Position numbers and translations under genes: made by a program
Notes under the pieces: model-generated
What the model was told of the DNA's origin: nothing
Database searches by the model: none
The model's input: only the letters and a program-made list of their open reading frames with translations
Virus record (IMG/VR): IMGVR_UViG_3300034198_012058
Coordinates: 1 to 30,236 of that record
Source of the DNA: a virus
Strand: one strand, 5' to 3'
Length of the DNA stretch: 30,236 nt
Shown: positions 21,720 to 28,478 of the stretch, in pieces
How the letters are laid out: each line of letters starts with the position of its first letter
Numbering within the stretch: the stretch's first letter is position 1

Positions 21720-24700
21720 ATGGATCAAACATTAGCATCTCTATTTCCATTAAATCAAATAGGATCAGATGGTTTTAATTGGTGGATTGGGCAAGTAGAA
21801 ACAAAAAGAAATGGAGATCCAAAAAAAGCGGGTAGATATAAAGTAAGAATTGTAGGTCAGCATTTAAAAAATTGCGATGCAATGCCAACTAAAGATCTAC
21901 CATGGGCATCTACTATGATGCCAGTAACAACTCCTAGAAGTAGTTCAAATAGTACAGGAGCTTCTGTAAATTTAGATCAAGGTGATTGGGTAATTGGTTT
22001 TTATTTAGATAATGATAAACAAAAACCAATTATAATGGGATCCGTTGGGCATGTTCCTGGATCTACAACTATAATGAATGAAGACCCAAATCCTTCAGGT
22101 ACATGTAAATCTTTTACGAGGTATGCATCTGAAATAAATCCAGCAACAGATTTACCACAAAAAGAATCTAAAGGAAAAGCATCTGCTGATAACGGTCCTG
22201 GATATGAAGAAGGAACTAATATTTTAGGCGGAGATCCGATTGCATCTAGCAGAGCAGGAGAAGAAGGTGGCTGGCCCCCAGCATTAATGGCAGCCTTTGG
22301 GGAAAATTCCGAAACAAATCCCACTGGAGGAAAACTTTGTGTAGTTGTTGCTAATCCAAATTGTGGAACTGAAAAAAATTTAAAATCTTCGTTGACTCAT
22401 ATTATTGGAGATATGCTTCGAGCAAATCAACAATCTGGTGGACAACTTGGAGATTTTTATGTCAGTAAAGCTACTGGGTATTTGCAGGATCAAATATCAG
22501 TGGGAAGATATCATATCAATCGAGCTGTTAGACTAATTAGAAGTCTTATGGCTAGAGCTAAAGGAGAAATTATTAGTTTAATGAAAGAGGCTACCACAAA
22601 ATTAATTAATGCTACATTATATACAAAAGATACTTCTATAATTCCTGACGATATCAATAAGCCATTAACTACAGAAGAAAAAAATGCTTTAGAAGGAGCT
22701 AAAGAAGTATTGGCTATTGCAGAAGCAAATGGAGATACTGCTTCTGCTAAAGCTGCGTTAGAAGAATATGATCGTGTTGTTAAACAAATTAACGAAAGTA
22801 GAGGTCATCCTGGAGTAAAAAAAAGAAAGTCTAGAATCAAAGGCATACAAACATGGCTTGATAATATACTTAAAGAGCTTGGTTGTAAGATGGAAGATCT
22901 TACAGATCGATTAGCACAATGGCTAACTAATTTATTGCTTGGTTATATACAGAATGCTTTTAGTGCAGCTACATGTTTGGTAGATCAACTTGTAAATGGT
23001 ATATTAAATCAAATATTAGGTTATATTGATACTTTAATTAATGATATACTAGGTGGTGTTGAAATGTTATTGAGTGTAATAGCATCTCCATTAAACATTC
23101 TTGGAACCGCTCTTAAAAAAATAATGGATTTACTTGGTATTAGTTGTAGTGGTTCTGCACAATGCGAAAAAATTCAAATTACATGCACTGATTGTGCTAC
23201 ATCTGGAGATAATGAAGATGATCTTGATAAATTAATTAAAACAATTGAAGACGGAAATTTAGATTATAGTAGTGGTATATGTAATGATGCTAAAAAATAT
23301 CCATCGCAGTTGCCTACCGATATAATATTTGTTGGGGGAGTATATGAACCACCTGATAATCCAAATACATTACCAGATAATACAGATAATATTGCTACTG
23401 ATGAGGATAGATTTAATGGAACTACATTTGGAAGTATAAATTATTCTTCATCTGATATAGAAGTTTATGAAGGGGAGACAGCTGTATTTACAATTAAAAG
23501 ATCTGGATCTATAGATGTTGCAAGTAGTCTTAGATATAAAATAAATGAAGGCAATACTAATATAGGAGCAACTCTTAATCTTGATTATGAACCATTAGAA
23601 ACAAGTGGTATTATTGCTTTTGCTCCTGGAGAATCTAGCAAAACATTAGAATTTAATACTTTTATTGATAATTTAATAGAAGGTAATGAAATATTTGAAG
23701 TTGAATTGAATGAAGCATCAACACCTGATGGGCATTATGTGGTGTTTGAAACTACAAATTATTTAAGATGTACTATAAAAGATAACATTGAAGATAACAT
23801 TGAAAATAATGTTGTGGATGCAGAAAATCCTCCAATTATTAATACTCCTAATATTTCTTTGACGGAAATTTCTGGAAGTTCATCTCCAAATTCTCCAATA
23901 ATTGAACTCCCAACTTACAATGTTACCTCAAATAAAGAACAAGTTTTGGAAGGAGATAGTGTAGTATTTAATATAATAACTACAAATGTTTCCGATGGTA
24001 CAGTATTAAACTATACCTTATCTGGTATTAATATTACTAATTCCGATATTGTTGGTGGATCTTTGACTGGATCTTTTGTAATATCTTCTAATAGTTCCAC
24101 TGTTACGATTCAAATAGCAACTAATAATGATGGAAATACAGATGACGAAAGTTTAACTTTTAGCATAGATGACACTAATGCTAGTAAAACTGTTGTAATT
24201 AGTCAAACAATTTCTACATCTCCAACTTATAATGTAAATGCAGATAAAGTTTCTGTAAATGAAGGAGAAACTATTGTTTATACTATTACTACAACAAATG
24301 TTTCTGATGGCACAATATTAAATTATACTTTATCTGGGGAAAATATTACTCAAAGTGATATTTTTGGTGGTGTATTAAGCGGAACAGTTACAATTACATC
24401 TAATCAAGCTAAGGTAAGTGTTCAAATTAATCAAGATAATATTATAGAAATTTATTCAAAAATTTTAAAATTTTCTTTAGTGGATACAAATGTTTATGTG
24501 AATGTAGTAATAAATGCAGATCAAGTTTTTCCTGAGCAAAATGTAGTAAATGTTTTAGATAAAAGATATTCCATTTCTACAGATAAACTTTCTTACAAAG
24601 AAGGAGAAACTATAATTTACACTATTACAACAGAAAATGTTTCGGATGATACTATATTAACTTATAGATTGTATGGAGCTAATATAACTTCTTCTGATTT

Positions 24701-25418
24701 TATTTTGAATTCATTATATGGTCAATTTGTTATTAAAAATAATCAAGCAATAGTTCAAATTGGTATTGAAGAAGATACTGCAATTGAAAATAATGAAACT
24801 GTAACTTTTTCTATTGACAAAACAAATGCATTTGCTGATGTTATTATAGAAGGTACATTTGCTGATAAAGATAAAAAACCAGTTGAACCTTGTTTAAAAT
24901 CTCCTATAGCCACTGCTTTAACAGACGAAGATGGAAAAATTATAAGTATAAAAATTGATGATAAAGGATGCCCATATGTAGTTAAACCAGAAGTTATTAT
25001 TACTGGAGATGGATATGGAGCAGCAGCTATTCCATTACTTGATGATAAAGGATATGTTTCCGAAATAAGAATTACTAGAACAGGATTAAATTATAAAAAA
25101 AATGTGCCTACAAATTTGAATTGTATTATAGATTCTTTTACTATGATAAGACCAGGACAAAATTATACTTCAGAACCAACTGTTTATATTAATGGAGATC
25201 CTACTATAGCAACAGCTATAATTGAAGACGGTTTTGTTAAGGGCATAAATATTTTGGATAGAACAGTTAAATATAATAAGTTGCCATCGGTTGTAATTAT
25301 GGGTGGCGGTGGAATGGGAGCAAAATTTTTAGCAAGTTTAAGCTGTTTAGATTCGAAAGATTTGGAAGCAAAAGGATACGCTAAGATTGGTACAGGTAAA
25401 TATATTGATTGTCCGTAA
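21720..25418 (+). CDS. 5: gp5-like hub protein with OB fold and Calx-beta-like repeats, 1232 aa
   Basis: Residues about 18-115 form the gp5 OB-fold: NWWIGQVETKRNGDPKKAGR, YKVRIVGQH, LPWASTMMPVTTP, GDWVIGFYLDNDKQKPIIMG. A helical, partly hydrophobic region (about 215-480) and a Cys-rich stretch follow. About 573-655 is a Calx-beta domain (VYEGETAVFTIKRSG ... YEPLETSGIIAFAPGESSKT). Three related repeats begin near 730, 833 and 949, each with 'V.EGE...Y.I.T.NVSDGT.L.Y.L.G.NIT..D'. About 1055-1232 holds a second repeat type ending in Gly-rich loops. T4 gp5 (575 aa) carries lysozyme after the OB fold; no lysozyme motif is seen here, and hydrolase domains sit in the two upstream genes. Confidence 0.8.
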   Translation: MDQTLASLFPLNQIGSDGFNWWIGQVETKRNGDPKKAGRYKVRIVGQHLKNCDAMPTKDLPWASTMMPVTTPRSSSNSTGASVNLDQGDWVIGFYLDNDKQKPIIMGSVGHVPGSTTIMNEDPNPSGTCKSFTRYASEINPATDLPQKESKGKASADNGPGYEEGTNILGGDPIASSRAGEEGGWPPALMAAFGENSETNPTGGKLCVVVANPNCGTEKNLKSSLTHIIGDMLRANQQSGGQLGDFYVSKATGYLQDQISVGRYHINRAVRLIRSLMARAKGEIISLMKEATTKLINATLYTKDTSIIPDDINKPLTTEEKNALEGAKEVLAIAEANGDTASAKAALEEYDRVVKQINESRGHPGVKKRKSRIKGIQTWLDNILKELGCKMEDLTDRLAQWLTNLLLGYIQNAFSAATCLVDQLVNGILNQILGYIDTLINDILGGVEMLLSVIASPLNILGTALKKIMDLLGISCSGSAQCEKIQITCTDCATSGDNEDDLDKLIKTIEDGNLDYSSGICNDAKKYPSQLPTDIIFVGGVYEPPDNPNTLPDNTDNIATDEDRFNGTTFGSINYSSSDIEVYEGETAVFTIKRSGSIDVASSLRYKINEGNTNIGATLNLDYEPLETSGIIAFAPGESSKTLEFNTFIDNLIEGNEIFEVELNEASTPDGHYVVFETTNYLRCTIKDNIEDNIENNVVDAENPPIINTPNISLTEISGSSSPNSPIIELPTYNVTSNKEQVLEGDSVVFNIITTNVSDGTVLNYTLSGINITNSDIVGGSLTGSFVISSNSSTVTIQIATNNDGNTDDESLTFSIDDTNASKTVVISQTISTSPTYNVNADKVSVNEGETIVYTITTTNVSDGTILNYTLSGENITQSDIFGGVLSGTVTITSNQAKVSVQINQDNIIEIYSKILKFSLVDTNVYVNVVINADQVFPEQNVVNVLDKRYSISTDKLSYKEGETIIYTITTENVSDDTILTYRLYGANITSSDFILNSLYGQFVIKNNQAIVQIGIEEDTAIENNETVTFSIDKTNAFADVIIEGTFADKDKKPVEPCLKSPIATALTDEDGKIISIKIDDKGCPYVVKPEVIITGDGYGAAAIPLLDDKGYVSEIRITRTGLNYKKNVPTNLNCIIDSFTMIRPGQNYTSEPTVYINGDPTIATAIIEDGFVKGINILDRTVKYNKLPSVVIMGGGGMGAKFLASLSCLDSKDLEAKGYAKIGTGKYIDCP

Positions 25419-26503
25419 TGACTAAACCAGCAACAGGAAAAAATAAAGGAACTCCAGCAGCAAAACCTCAAGGAGGAACGCCACCATCTCCTGGTGTTCC
25501 TCCTGCTAGTTGTAATGTAGTATTTAAAGATAAAGGATGGACATTAGCTACATATACAAACGAAGATGATTCGTCTGGATTTATGTTGACTAATGGACAA
25601 ACAGCTTTTCATTTTGATTCCAGTGGAAATATGATTTTAGCTACTGGAAAACCCTTGGGTGGCTGTGGTGGAAAAGCAATTATAAGTTCTTCTGAATTTT
25701 TGCAAAAAACAGGATCAGTTGCTATTGAAGTTTCAGGTAATGATGAGAAAGAAACTTCTAAAAAAGACAACAAAGGAAATAGTACCAAAGAAAAAACTCC
25801 TGCATATTCTTTAGCTGTTTTTGGTGATATAGCTATAGAAGCTATAGGTGGAGAAGTTGGTATAAAAGGAGATAATGTTTCTATAAAAGCAAATAATAAT
25901 TTAATACTAGAAGCAGGAGAAGCAGTTAAAATAAGTTCTGGATCGGGAGCTGGAAATTTAAATATTTTTACTGGAAATTTAAATTTGACTGCTATGAATT
26001 TTAATAAAAAAATAACTGGTGGGGAATATTCTAAAGGATCTGGAGAATTTAAAGTAGAACAAACTAAACCAGGAGCTGTAACAGAAATATCTACACCTGG
26101 AAGTATCAATTATATTGTTAATGGCAATTATACTGTTGGTGTTACTGGAGATTATAATTTGAATATTGCTGGTGCTTGTTCAATTGCTGGTAAAAAAAAT
26201 TATTTTCTATCCACAAAAGGTAATTACGTAGAAGAAATTGAAGGCAAAAAAACAGTTAAAATTAAAGGTATTGATCCCTATAAAACACAACAGAAAGAAA
26301 CTTATCTTCTTGATGTAGGTTCTCCGTCAGATGGTGGCACTGTTTCTATGCAAACAAAAGCAAATGCAGATATTAAAACTTCTACAGTGGGTCAAATTGA
26401 AATAGAATCAACCAAAAAGATGGTAATTTCTTCTAAATCAACTGCAGAATTTAAAGCTGTTGAAAATATGACAATTAAAGGAAAGCAAATATATTTAAAT
26501 TAG
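25418..26503 (+). CDS. gp5 C-terminal-like beta-helix needle protein, 361 aa
   Basis: ATG overlaps the gp5-like stop (TAATG); a TTG three codons earlier is less likely. Pro/Gly-rich N-terminus, then GFMLTNGQTAFHFDSSGNMI and, from about residue 140 on, short beta repeats with GD/GN turns (VFGDIAIEAIGGEVGIKGDN, VSIKANNNLILEAGEAVKIS, VNGNYTVGVTGDYNLNIAGA). This is the pattern of the triple-stranded beta-helix of gp5C/VgrG needles. With the preceding gene it appears to split the T4 gp5 functions: OB fold in one protein, needle in the next. It ends the tail operon. Confidence 0.78.
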   Translation: MTKPATGKNKGTPAAKPQGGTPPSPGVPPASCNVVFKDKGWTLATYTNEDDSSGFMLTNGQTAFHFDSSGNMILATGKPLGGCGGKAIISSSEFLQKTGSVAIEVSGNDEKETSKKDNKGNSTKEKTPAYSLAVFGDIAIEAIGGEVGIKGDNVSIKANNNLILEAGEAVKISSGSGAGNLNIFTGNLNLTAMNFNKKITGGEYSKGSGEFKVEQTKPGAVTEISTPGSINYIVNGNYTVGVTGDYNLNIAGACSIAGKKNYFLSTKGNYVEEIEGKKTVKIKGIDPYKTQQKETYLLDVGSPSDGGTVSMQTKANADIKTSTVGQIEIESTKKMVISSKSTAEFKAVENMTIKGKQIYLN

Positions 26504-26531
26504 TAGACAGTTATTGATCTGGCACATGGGA

Positions 26532-26565
26532 TTGACACGGGAGAGATTCTGTGGTACTATAAATA
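26532..26565 (+). promoter_or_regulatory. Overlapping sigma70-type and late promoter
   Basis: TTGACA (26532-26537), 17 bases, TACTAT (26555-26560). The -10 runs into TATAAATA (26558-26565), the exact T4 late element. Either polymerase form could transcribe the 43-aa gene and perhaps the tRNA genes. Confidence 0.75.
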
Positions 26566-26586
26566 CATACACGGGTCGAGGAAACC

Positions 26587-26718
26587 ATGAAAGTTCCAAA
26601 TTGGCAACACCACAGCAAAAAAGAACAGAAGAGGCACCTCAAGCCCCAAGCGTTACGAAGTGCTAAAAAGCGCAGACAGGCACTGAAAAACCTCTTGACA
26701 GCAACGGGCCGAATATGA
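26587..26718 (+). CDS. Very basic small protein, 43 aa
   Basis: ATG preceded by GAGG 5 bases upstream and by the dual promoter at 26532-26565. The product, beginning MKVPNWQHHSKKEQKRHLKP, is highly basic (about a third Lys, Arg or His) and probably helical, so it could bind nucleic acid. No family recognised. The end of the gene contains the -35 box of the tRNA promoter (26695), again an example of promoter packing in a gene end. Small, but promoter plus Shine-Dalgarno make it a credible gene. Confidence 0.6.
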   Translation: MKVPNWQHHSKKEQKRHLKPQALRSAKKRRQALKNLLTATGRI

Positions 26719-26724
26719 TACAAT
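26695..26724 (+). promoter_or_regulatory. Sigma70-type promoter of tRNA cluster
   Basis: TTGACA at 26695-26700, 18-base spacer, TACAAT at 26719-26724. The first tRNA begins at 26741. Confidence 0.75.
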
Positions 26725-26740
26725 CATCAGATAATGACAT

Positions 26741-26815
26741 GGGATTGTTGCTTATTGGTTAAAGCCCACTGCTTATAACGGTGTGAACGGGGTTCAATTC
26801 CCTGCAGTCCTACCA
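26741..26815 (+). tRNA. tRNA-Ile(TAT), CCA encoded
   Basis: Acceptor GGGATTG pairs with CAGTCCT; D-arm GCTT...AAGC; anticodon stem CACTG/CGGTG with loop CTTATAA, so anticodon TAT reading AUA; T-arm CGGGG-TTCAATT-CCCTG; discriminator A at 26812 followed by encoded CCA. Confidence 0.85.
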
Positions 26816-26816
26816 A

Positions 26817-26888
26817 GGGAGTATAGCTTAATGGTTAGAGCGGGCTCCTTATAAGGGCTTAGTCTGGGTTCAACTCCCAGTATTCCCA
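26817..26888 (+). tRNA. Second tRNA with TAT anticodon (Ile)
   Basis: Acceptor GGGAGTA/TATTCCC, D-arm GCT...AGC, anticodon stem GGCTC/GGGCT with loop CTTATAA (anticodon TAT), T-arm CTGGG-TTCAACT-CCCAG, discriminator A. It is not a copy of the first tRNA: stems differ while the seven-base anticodon loop is identical. CCA is not encoded. Confidence 0.82.
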
Positions 26889-26912
26889 TTTGCTATTTGC
26901 AAATAGCAAATG
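26887..26912. repeat. Perfect 26-bp palindrome between two tRNAs
   Basis: Half site CATTTGCTATTTG followed directly by its reverse complement, with no loop. It begins at the last stem base of one tRNA and ends on the first base of the next, filling the whole spacer. The arm contains ATTTGC/TATTTGC as an internal near-repeat. Confidence 0.9.
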
Positions 26913-26984
26913 CTGGTTTAGCTCTCTGGAGAAAGCACTGCCCTCATAAGGCAAGACAGGTCGGTTCGATCCCGACAACCAGCA
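26912..26984 (+). tRNA. tRNA with CAT anticodon (Met or lysidine-type Ile)
   Basis: Acceptor GCTGGTT/AACCAGC, anticodon loop CTCATAA (CAT), T-arm GTCGG-TTCGATC-CCGAC, discriminator A. CAT can be elongator Met or, if C34 is modified to lysidine, Ile for AUA. The first base pair G-C argues against initiator tRNA. Sequence alone does not decide between Met and Ile. Confidence 0.85.
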
Positions 26985-26985
26985 C

Positions 26986-27014
26986 TTGACAATCTCAGCA
27001 CCACCTGCTATGAT
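26986..27014 (+). promoter_or_regulatory. Sigma70-type promoter between tRNAs
   Basis: TTGACA (26986-26991), 17 bases, TATGAT (27009-27014), directly after the CAT tRNA. The predicted start lies near 27021, three bases before the next tRNA. Confidence 0.8.
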
Positions 27015-27023
27015 TGTTCTATC

Positions 27024-27096
27024 GGGAGTGTAGCCCAGCGGAAGAGGCAAACGACTTAAAATCGTTCAAGGGTGGGTTCGAATCCCACCACTCCTA
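27024..27096 (+). tRNA. tRNA with TAA anticodon (Leu, short variable loop)
   Basis: Acceptor GGGAGTG/CACTCCT, anticodon stem AACGA/TCGTT with loop CTTAAAA (anticodon TAA, codon UUA), T-arm GTGGG-TTCGAAT-CCCAC, discriminator A. The variable region is only CAAGG (5 bases), although bacterial tRNA-Leu normally has a long arm, so the amino acid identity is less sure than the fold. Confidence 0.82.
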
Positions 27097-27102
27097 TTCT
27101 CA

Positions 27103-27110
27103 CTAAATAC
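27103..27110 (+). promoter_or_regulatory. Late promoter-like motif CTAAATAC
   Basis: Same octamer as at 17693; 20 bases before the ATG at 27131, a position expected for a late -10 element. Confidence 0.4.
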
Positions 27111-27130
27111 ACTAGTAGTGGGAAAACGTA

Positions 27131-27397
27131 ATGAAATACACACTATCTCAGGCATATTGTTTTTATATGGGTGAGGTTGTGCGTATGTATTTCATACAAG
27201 ATCTTCCCTATACTTTTGATGAGTTACCACTAATAATTCAAGAACATCCATCTGTTCAAACCGAAGCATTATCACACAAAGATTATGATGACGAAGAGTT
27301 ATTTAGAGTATCAAATTATCTAGTAATGGAAGAAATGCATCCTTTGATGTATGAAGTTGAATGTCTAAATCCTGAATTGTTGCCTAAAGATGATTGA
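27131..27397 (+). CDS. Hypothetical protein, 88 aa
   Basis: ATG with a weak GGGA upstream and CTAAATAC 20 bases upstream. Begins MKYTLSQAYCFYMGEVVRMY; acidic overall, with YDDEELFRVSNYLVMEEMHP and a Pro/Glu-rich end. No family recognised. It overlaps the following cpeT by 8 bases, so the two are probably cotranscribed and translationally coupled. Confidence 0.68.
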   Translation: MKYTLSQAYCFYMGEVVRMYFIQDLPYTFDELPLIIQEHPSVQTEALSHKDYDDEELFRVSNYLVMEEMHPLMYEVECLNPELLPKDD

Positions 27398-27914
27398 ATA
27401 TTTCTTTAAATTAGTTGAAGGCAAGTTTGAAAATCAGTATCAAGCATTTTCTCACCCATCTAAATATGCACACATAAGAGTTACTCATATCAATATAGGT
27501 AACGGATTATTTTATGGAGAACAAGCATATAACTATGATTTAAAAACTCCATATCGCCAATTTGTTTTGCAACCTATTCAAGAAGACAATTATATAAAAA
27601 TTATAAATTATAAATTAAAAAATCCACAAGAATTTGTAAATTTTAAAAATTTATATACTCTAAATTATAAAGATTTGGAATTGAAATCTGGTTGTGATAT
27701 TATTTTAACACAAGAGGGTGAGATATTTAAAGGTGGTCTTACTGGATGTAATTGTATGGTAGAATGGAATGGTCGTGAAACTTATCTTCAAAATGAAATT
27801 GAGTTGACCCCAACTCACTACTATGTTATGGATCGTGGTTTCTGTGCTCAGCATGGACATCAACTTTGGGGATCTAAATATGATAGGTTTGAATTTGTTA
27901 GAATGCCCTTGTAG
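27390..27914 (+). CDS. cpeT: CpeT/CpcT-type phycobiliprotein lyase
   Basis: 174 aa of the CpcT/CpeT family, which attaches or chaperones bilin chromophores on phycobiliproteins. Seen: GKFENQYQAFSHPSKYAHIR, FYGEQAYNYDLKTPYRQFVL, ELKSGCDIIL, a FKGGLTGCNCMVEWNGRETY block, then DRGFCAQHGHQLWGSKYDRF. These are the family's ordered landmarks (EQAY, PYRQ, L.GC, F.G.T.G..C...W.G..TY, DRG, WGS). Auxiliary cpeT genes are known in cyanophages, implying a host with phycobilisomes or phycoerythrin. Its last residues M-P-L and TAG stop fall inside the tRNA-Thr gene (27905-), an overlap of 10 bases. Confidence 0.92.
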   Translation: MIEYFFKLVEGKFENQYQAFSHPSKYAHIRVTHINIGNGLFYGEQAYNYDLKTPYRQFVLQPIQEDNYIKIINYKLKNPQEFVNFKNLYTLNYKDLELKSGCDIILTQEGEIFKGGLTGCNCMVEWNGRETYLQNEIELTPTHYYVMDRGFCAQHGHQLWGSKYDRFEFVRMPL

Positions 27915-27977
27915 CTCAGCTGGTAGAGCGCAGCTTTTGTAAAGCTGATGTCGCAAGTTCAAGTCTTGTCGAGGGCT
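27905..27977 (+). tRNA. tRNA-Thr(TGT)
   Basis: Acceptor GCCCTTG/CGAGGGC, D-arm GCTC...GAGC, anticodon stem CAGCT/AGCTG with loop TTTGTAA (TGT, codon ACA), T-loop TTCAAGT. CCA not encoded. Positions 8-10 (TAG) supply the stop codon of cpeT. Confidence 0.9.
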
Positions 27978-27987
27978 TCAATACTCG

Positions 27988-28004
27988 CTAGGCAGATAGC
28001 CTAG
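27988..28004 (+). other. Short hairpin after tRNA-Thr
   Basis: CTAGGC-AGATA-GCCTAG, a perfect 6-bp stem, directly upstream of an AAGGAG. No T run, so probably not a terminator; could be a tRNA 3' processing or stability element. Confidence 0.5.
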
Positions 28005-28014
28005 AAGGAGATTG

Positions 28015-28086
28015 ATGGGGGGAGGGGTTGGAAATATCCGAATCTTCCCTCCAAATGTAGGAACCAAAACCTCTCCTTGGTCTTAG
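28015..28086 (+). CDS. Possible 23-aa peptide
   Basis: An ATG four bases after AGAAGGAG opens a 23-codon frame starting MGGGVGNIRIFPPNVGTKTS. The region is unusual for the window (G- and C-runs). Evidence is only the Shine-Dalgarno-like site and spacing, so this may be chance. The rest of 27978-28149 has no other ORF I can support. Confidence 0.25.
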   Translation: MGGGVGNIRIFPPNVGTKTSPWS

Positions 28087-28110
28087 TATTCTGTGTCCAA
28101 GTGAAGTAAA

Positions 28111-28140
28111 GAGGGGGGCTTAAGGTGATGCTCCCCCCTC
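28111..28140 (+). other. GC-rich hairpin
   Basis: GAGGGGGG pairs perfectly with CCCCCCTC across a 14-base loop. There is no T run after it. It stands out in this AT-rich genome and lies 10 bases before a degenerate tRNA. Confidence 0.7.
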
Positions 28141-28149
28141 CTACCACAA

Positions 28150-28221
28150 CCTCTGGTAGTCTATTGGTAAGGACAGGCAGACAATGCACTTGGAAACTAG
28201 GTTCGATTCCTAGACAGAGGA
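28150..28221 (+). pseudogene. Degenerate tRNA-like element
   Basis: Acceptor CCTCTG/CAGAGG, a D-arm (GTC...GAC with TTGGTAA loop) and a perfect T-arm CTAGG-TTCGATT-CCTAG make a tRNA shell of normal length (72). The anticodon arm does not fold normally: GGCAG cannot pair with ACTTG and there is no T33 before any triplet. A shorter pairing AGGCA/TGC(A)CT with loop GACAA is possible. It may be a decayed tRNA or a tRNA-like RNA with another role. Confidence 0.65.
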
Positions 28222-28248
28222 AACACACAAACACACAGGAGAATAACT

Positions 28249-28446
28249 ATGACACCTTACGAACTTCGGTTTGAAATTTTTAAGCAAGCATATTGTATGC
28301 TTTCTGACAATTATCAGGTAGAGTTTGCAAAAGCAGAGTGCTCTAATGATGGCAAATTGCCAGAAGGATTTGATTCAAAATATCCAACTCTTGATGATGT
28401 GCTTAAGCAAGCAGAAATCATCAATGACTTTGTAAGTTCAAAGTAA
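28249..28446 (+). CDS. Conserved-type small protein, 65 aa
   Basis: A good Shine-Dalgarno site (CAGGAG, about 7 bases before ATG). Begins MTPYELRFEIFKQAYCMLSD; helical, with PEGFDSKYPTLDDVLKQAEI near the end. I recall similar small proteins in other T4-like cyanophages, of unknown function. Followed by a weak hairpin (GAGGTG-GGAA-CACCTC, 28453-28468) with a poor T run. Confidence 0.75.
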   Translation: MTPYELRFEIFKQAYCMLSDNYQVEFAKAECSNDGKLPEGFDSKYPTLDDVLKQAEIINDFVSSK

Positions 28447-28478
28447 TTATGTGAGGTGGGAACACCTCTGTTTAGATT

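Noticed and set aside
25609-26109. 166-aa minus-strand ORF
   Set aside because: Opposite the beta-helix gene; biased composition reflects the repeats on the coding strand.
26859-27050. 63-aa minus-strand ORF over the tRNA cluster
   Set aside because: Covers two tRNA genes and a palindrome; no ribosome-binding site.
26741-27096. Possible attachment site or integrated element at the tRNA genes
   Set aside because: No integrase and no direct repeat of a tRNA 3' end were found; the tRNAs are phage-encoded.
28001-28234. 77-aa minus-strand ORF in the G/C-rich region
   Set aside because: Runs through the degenerate tRNA element and hairpins, without start signals.
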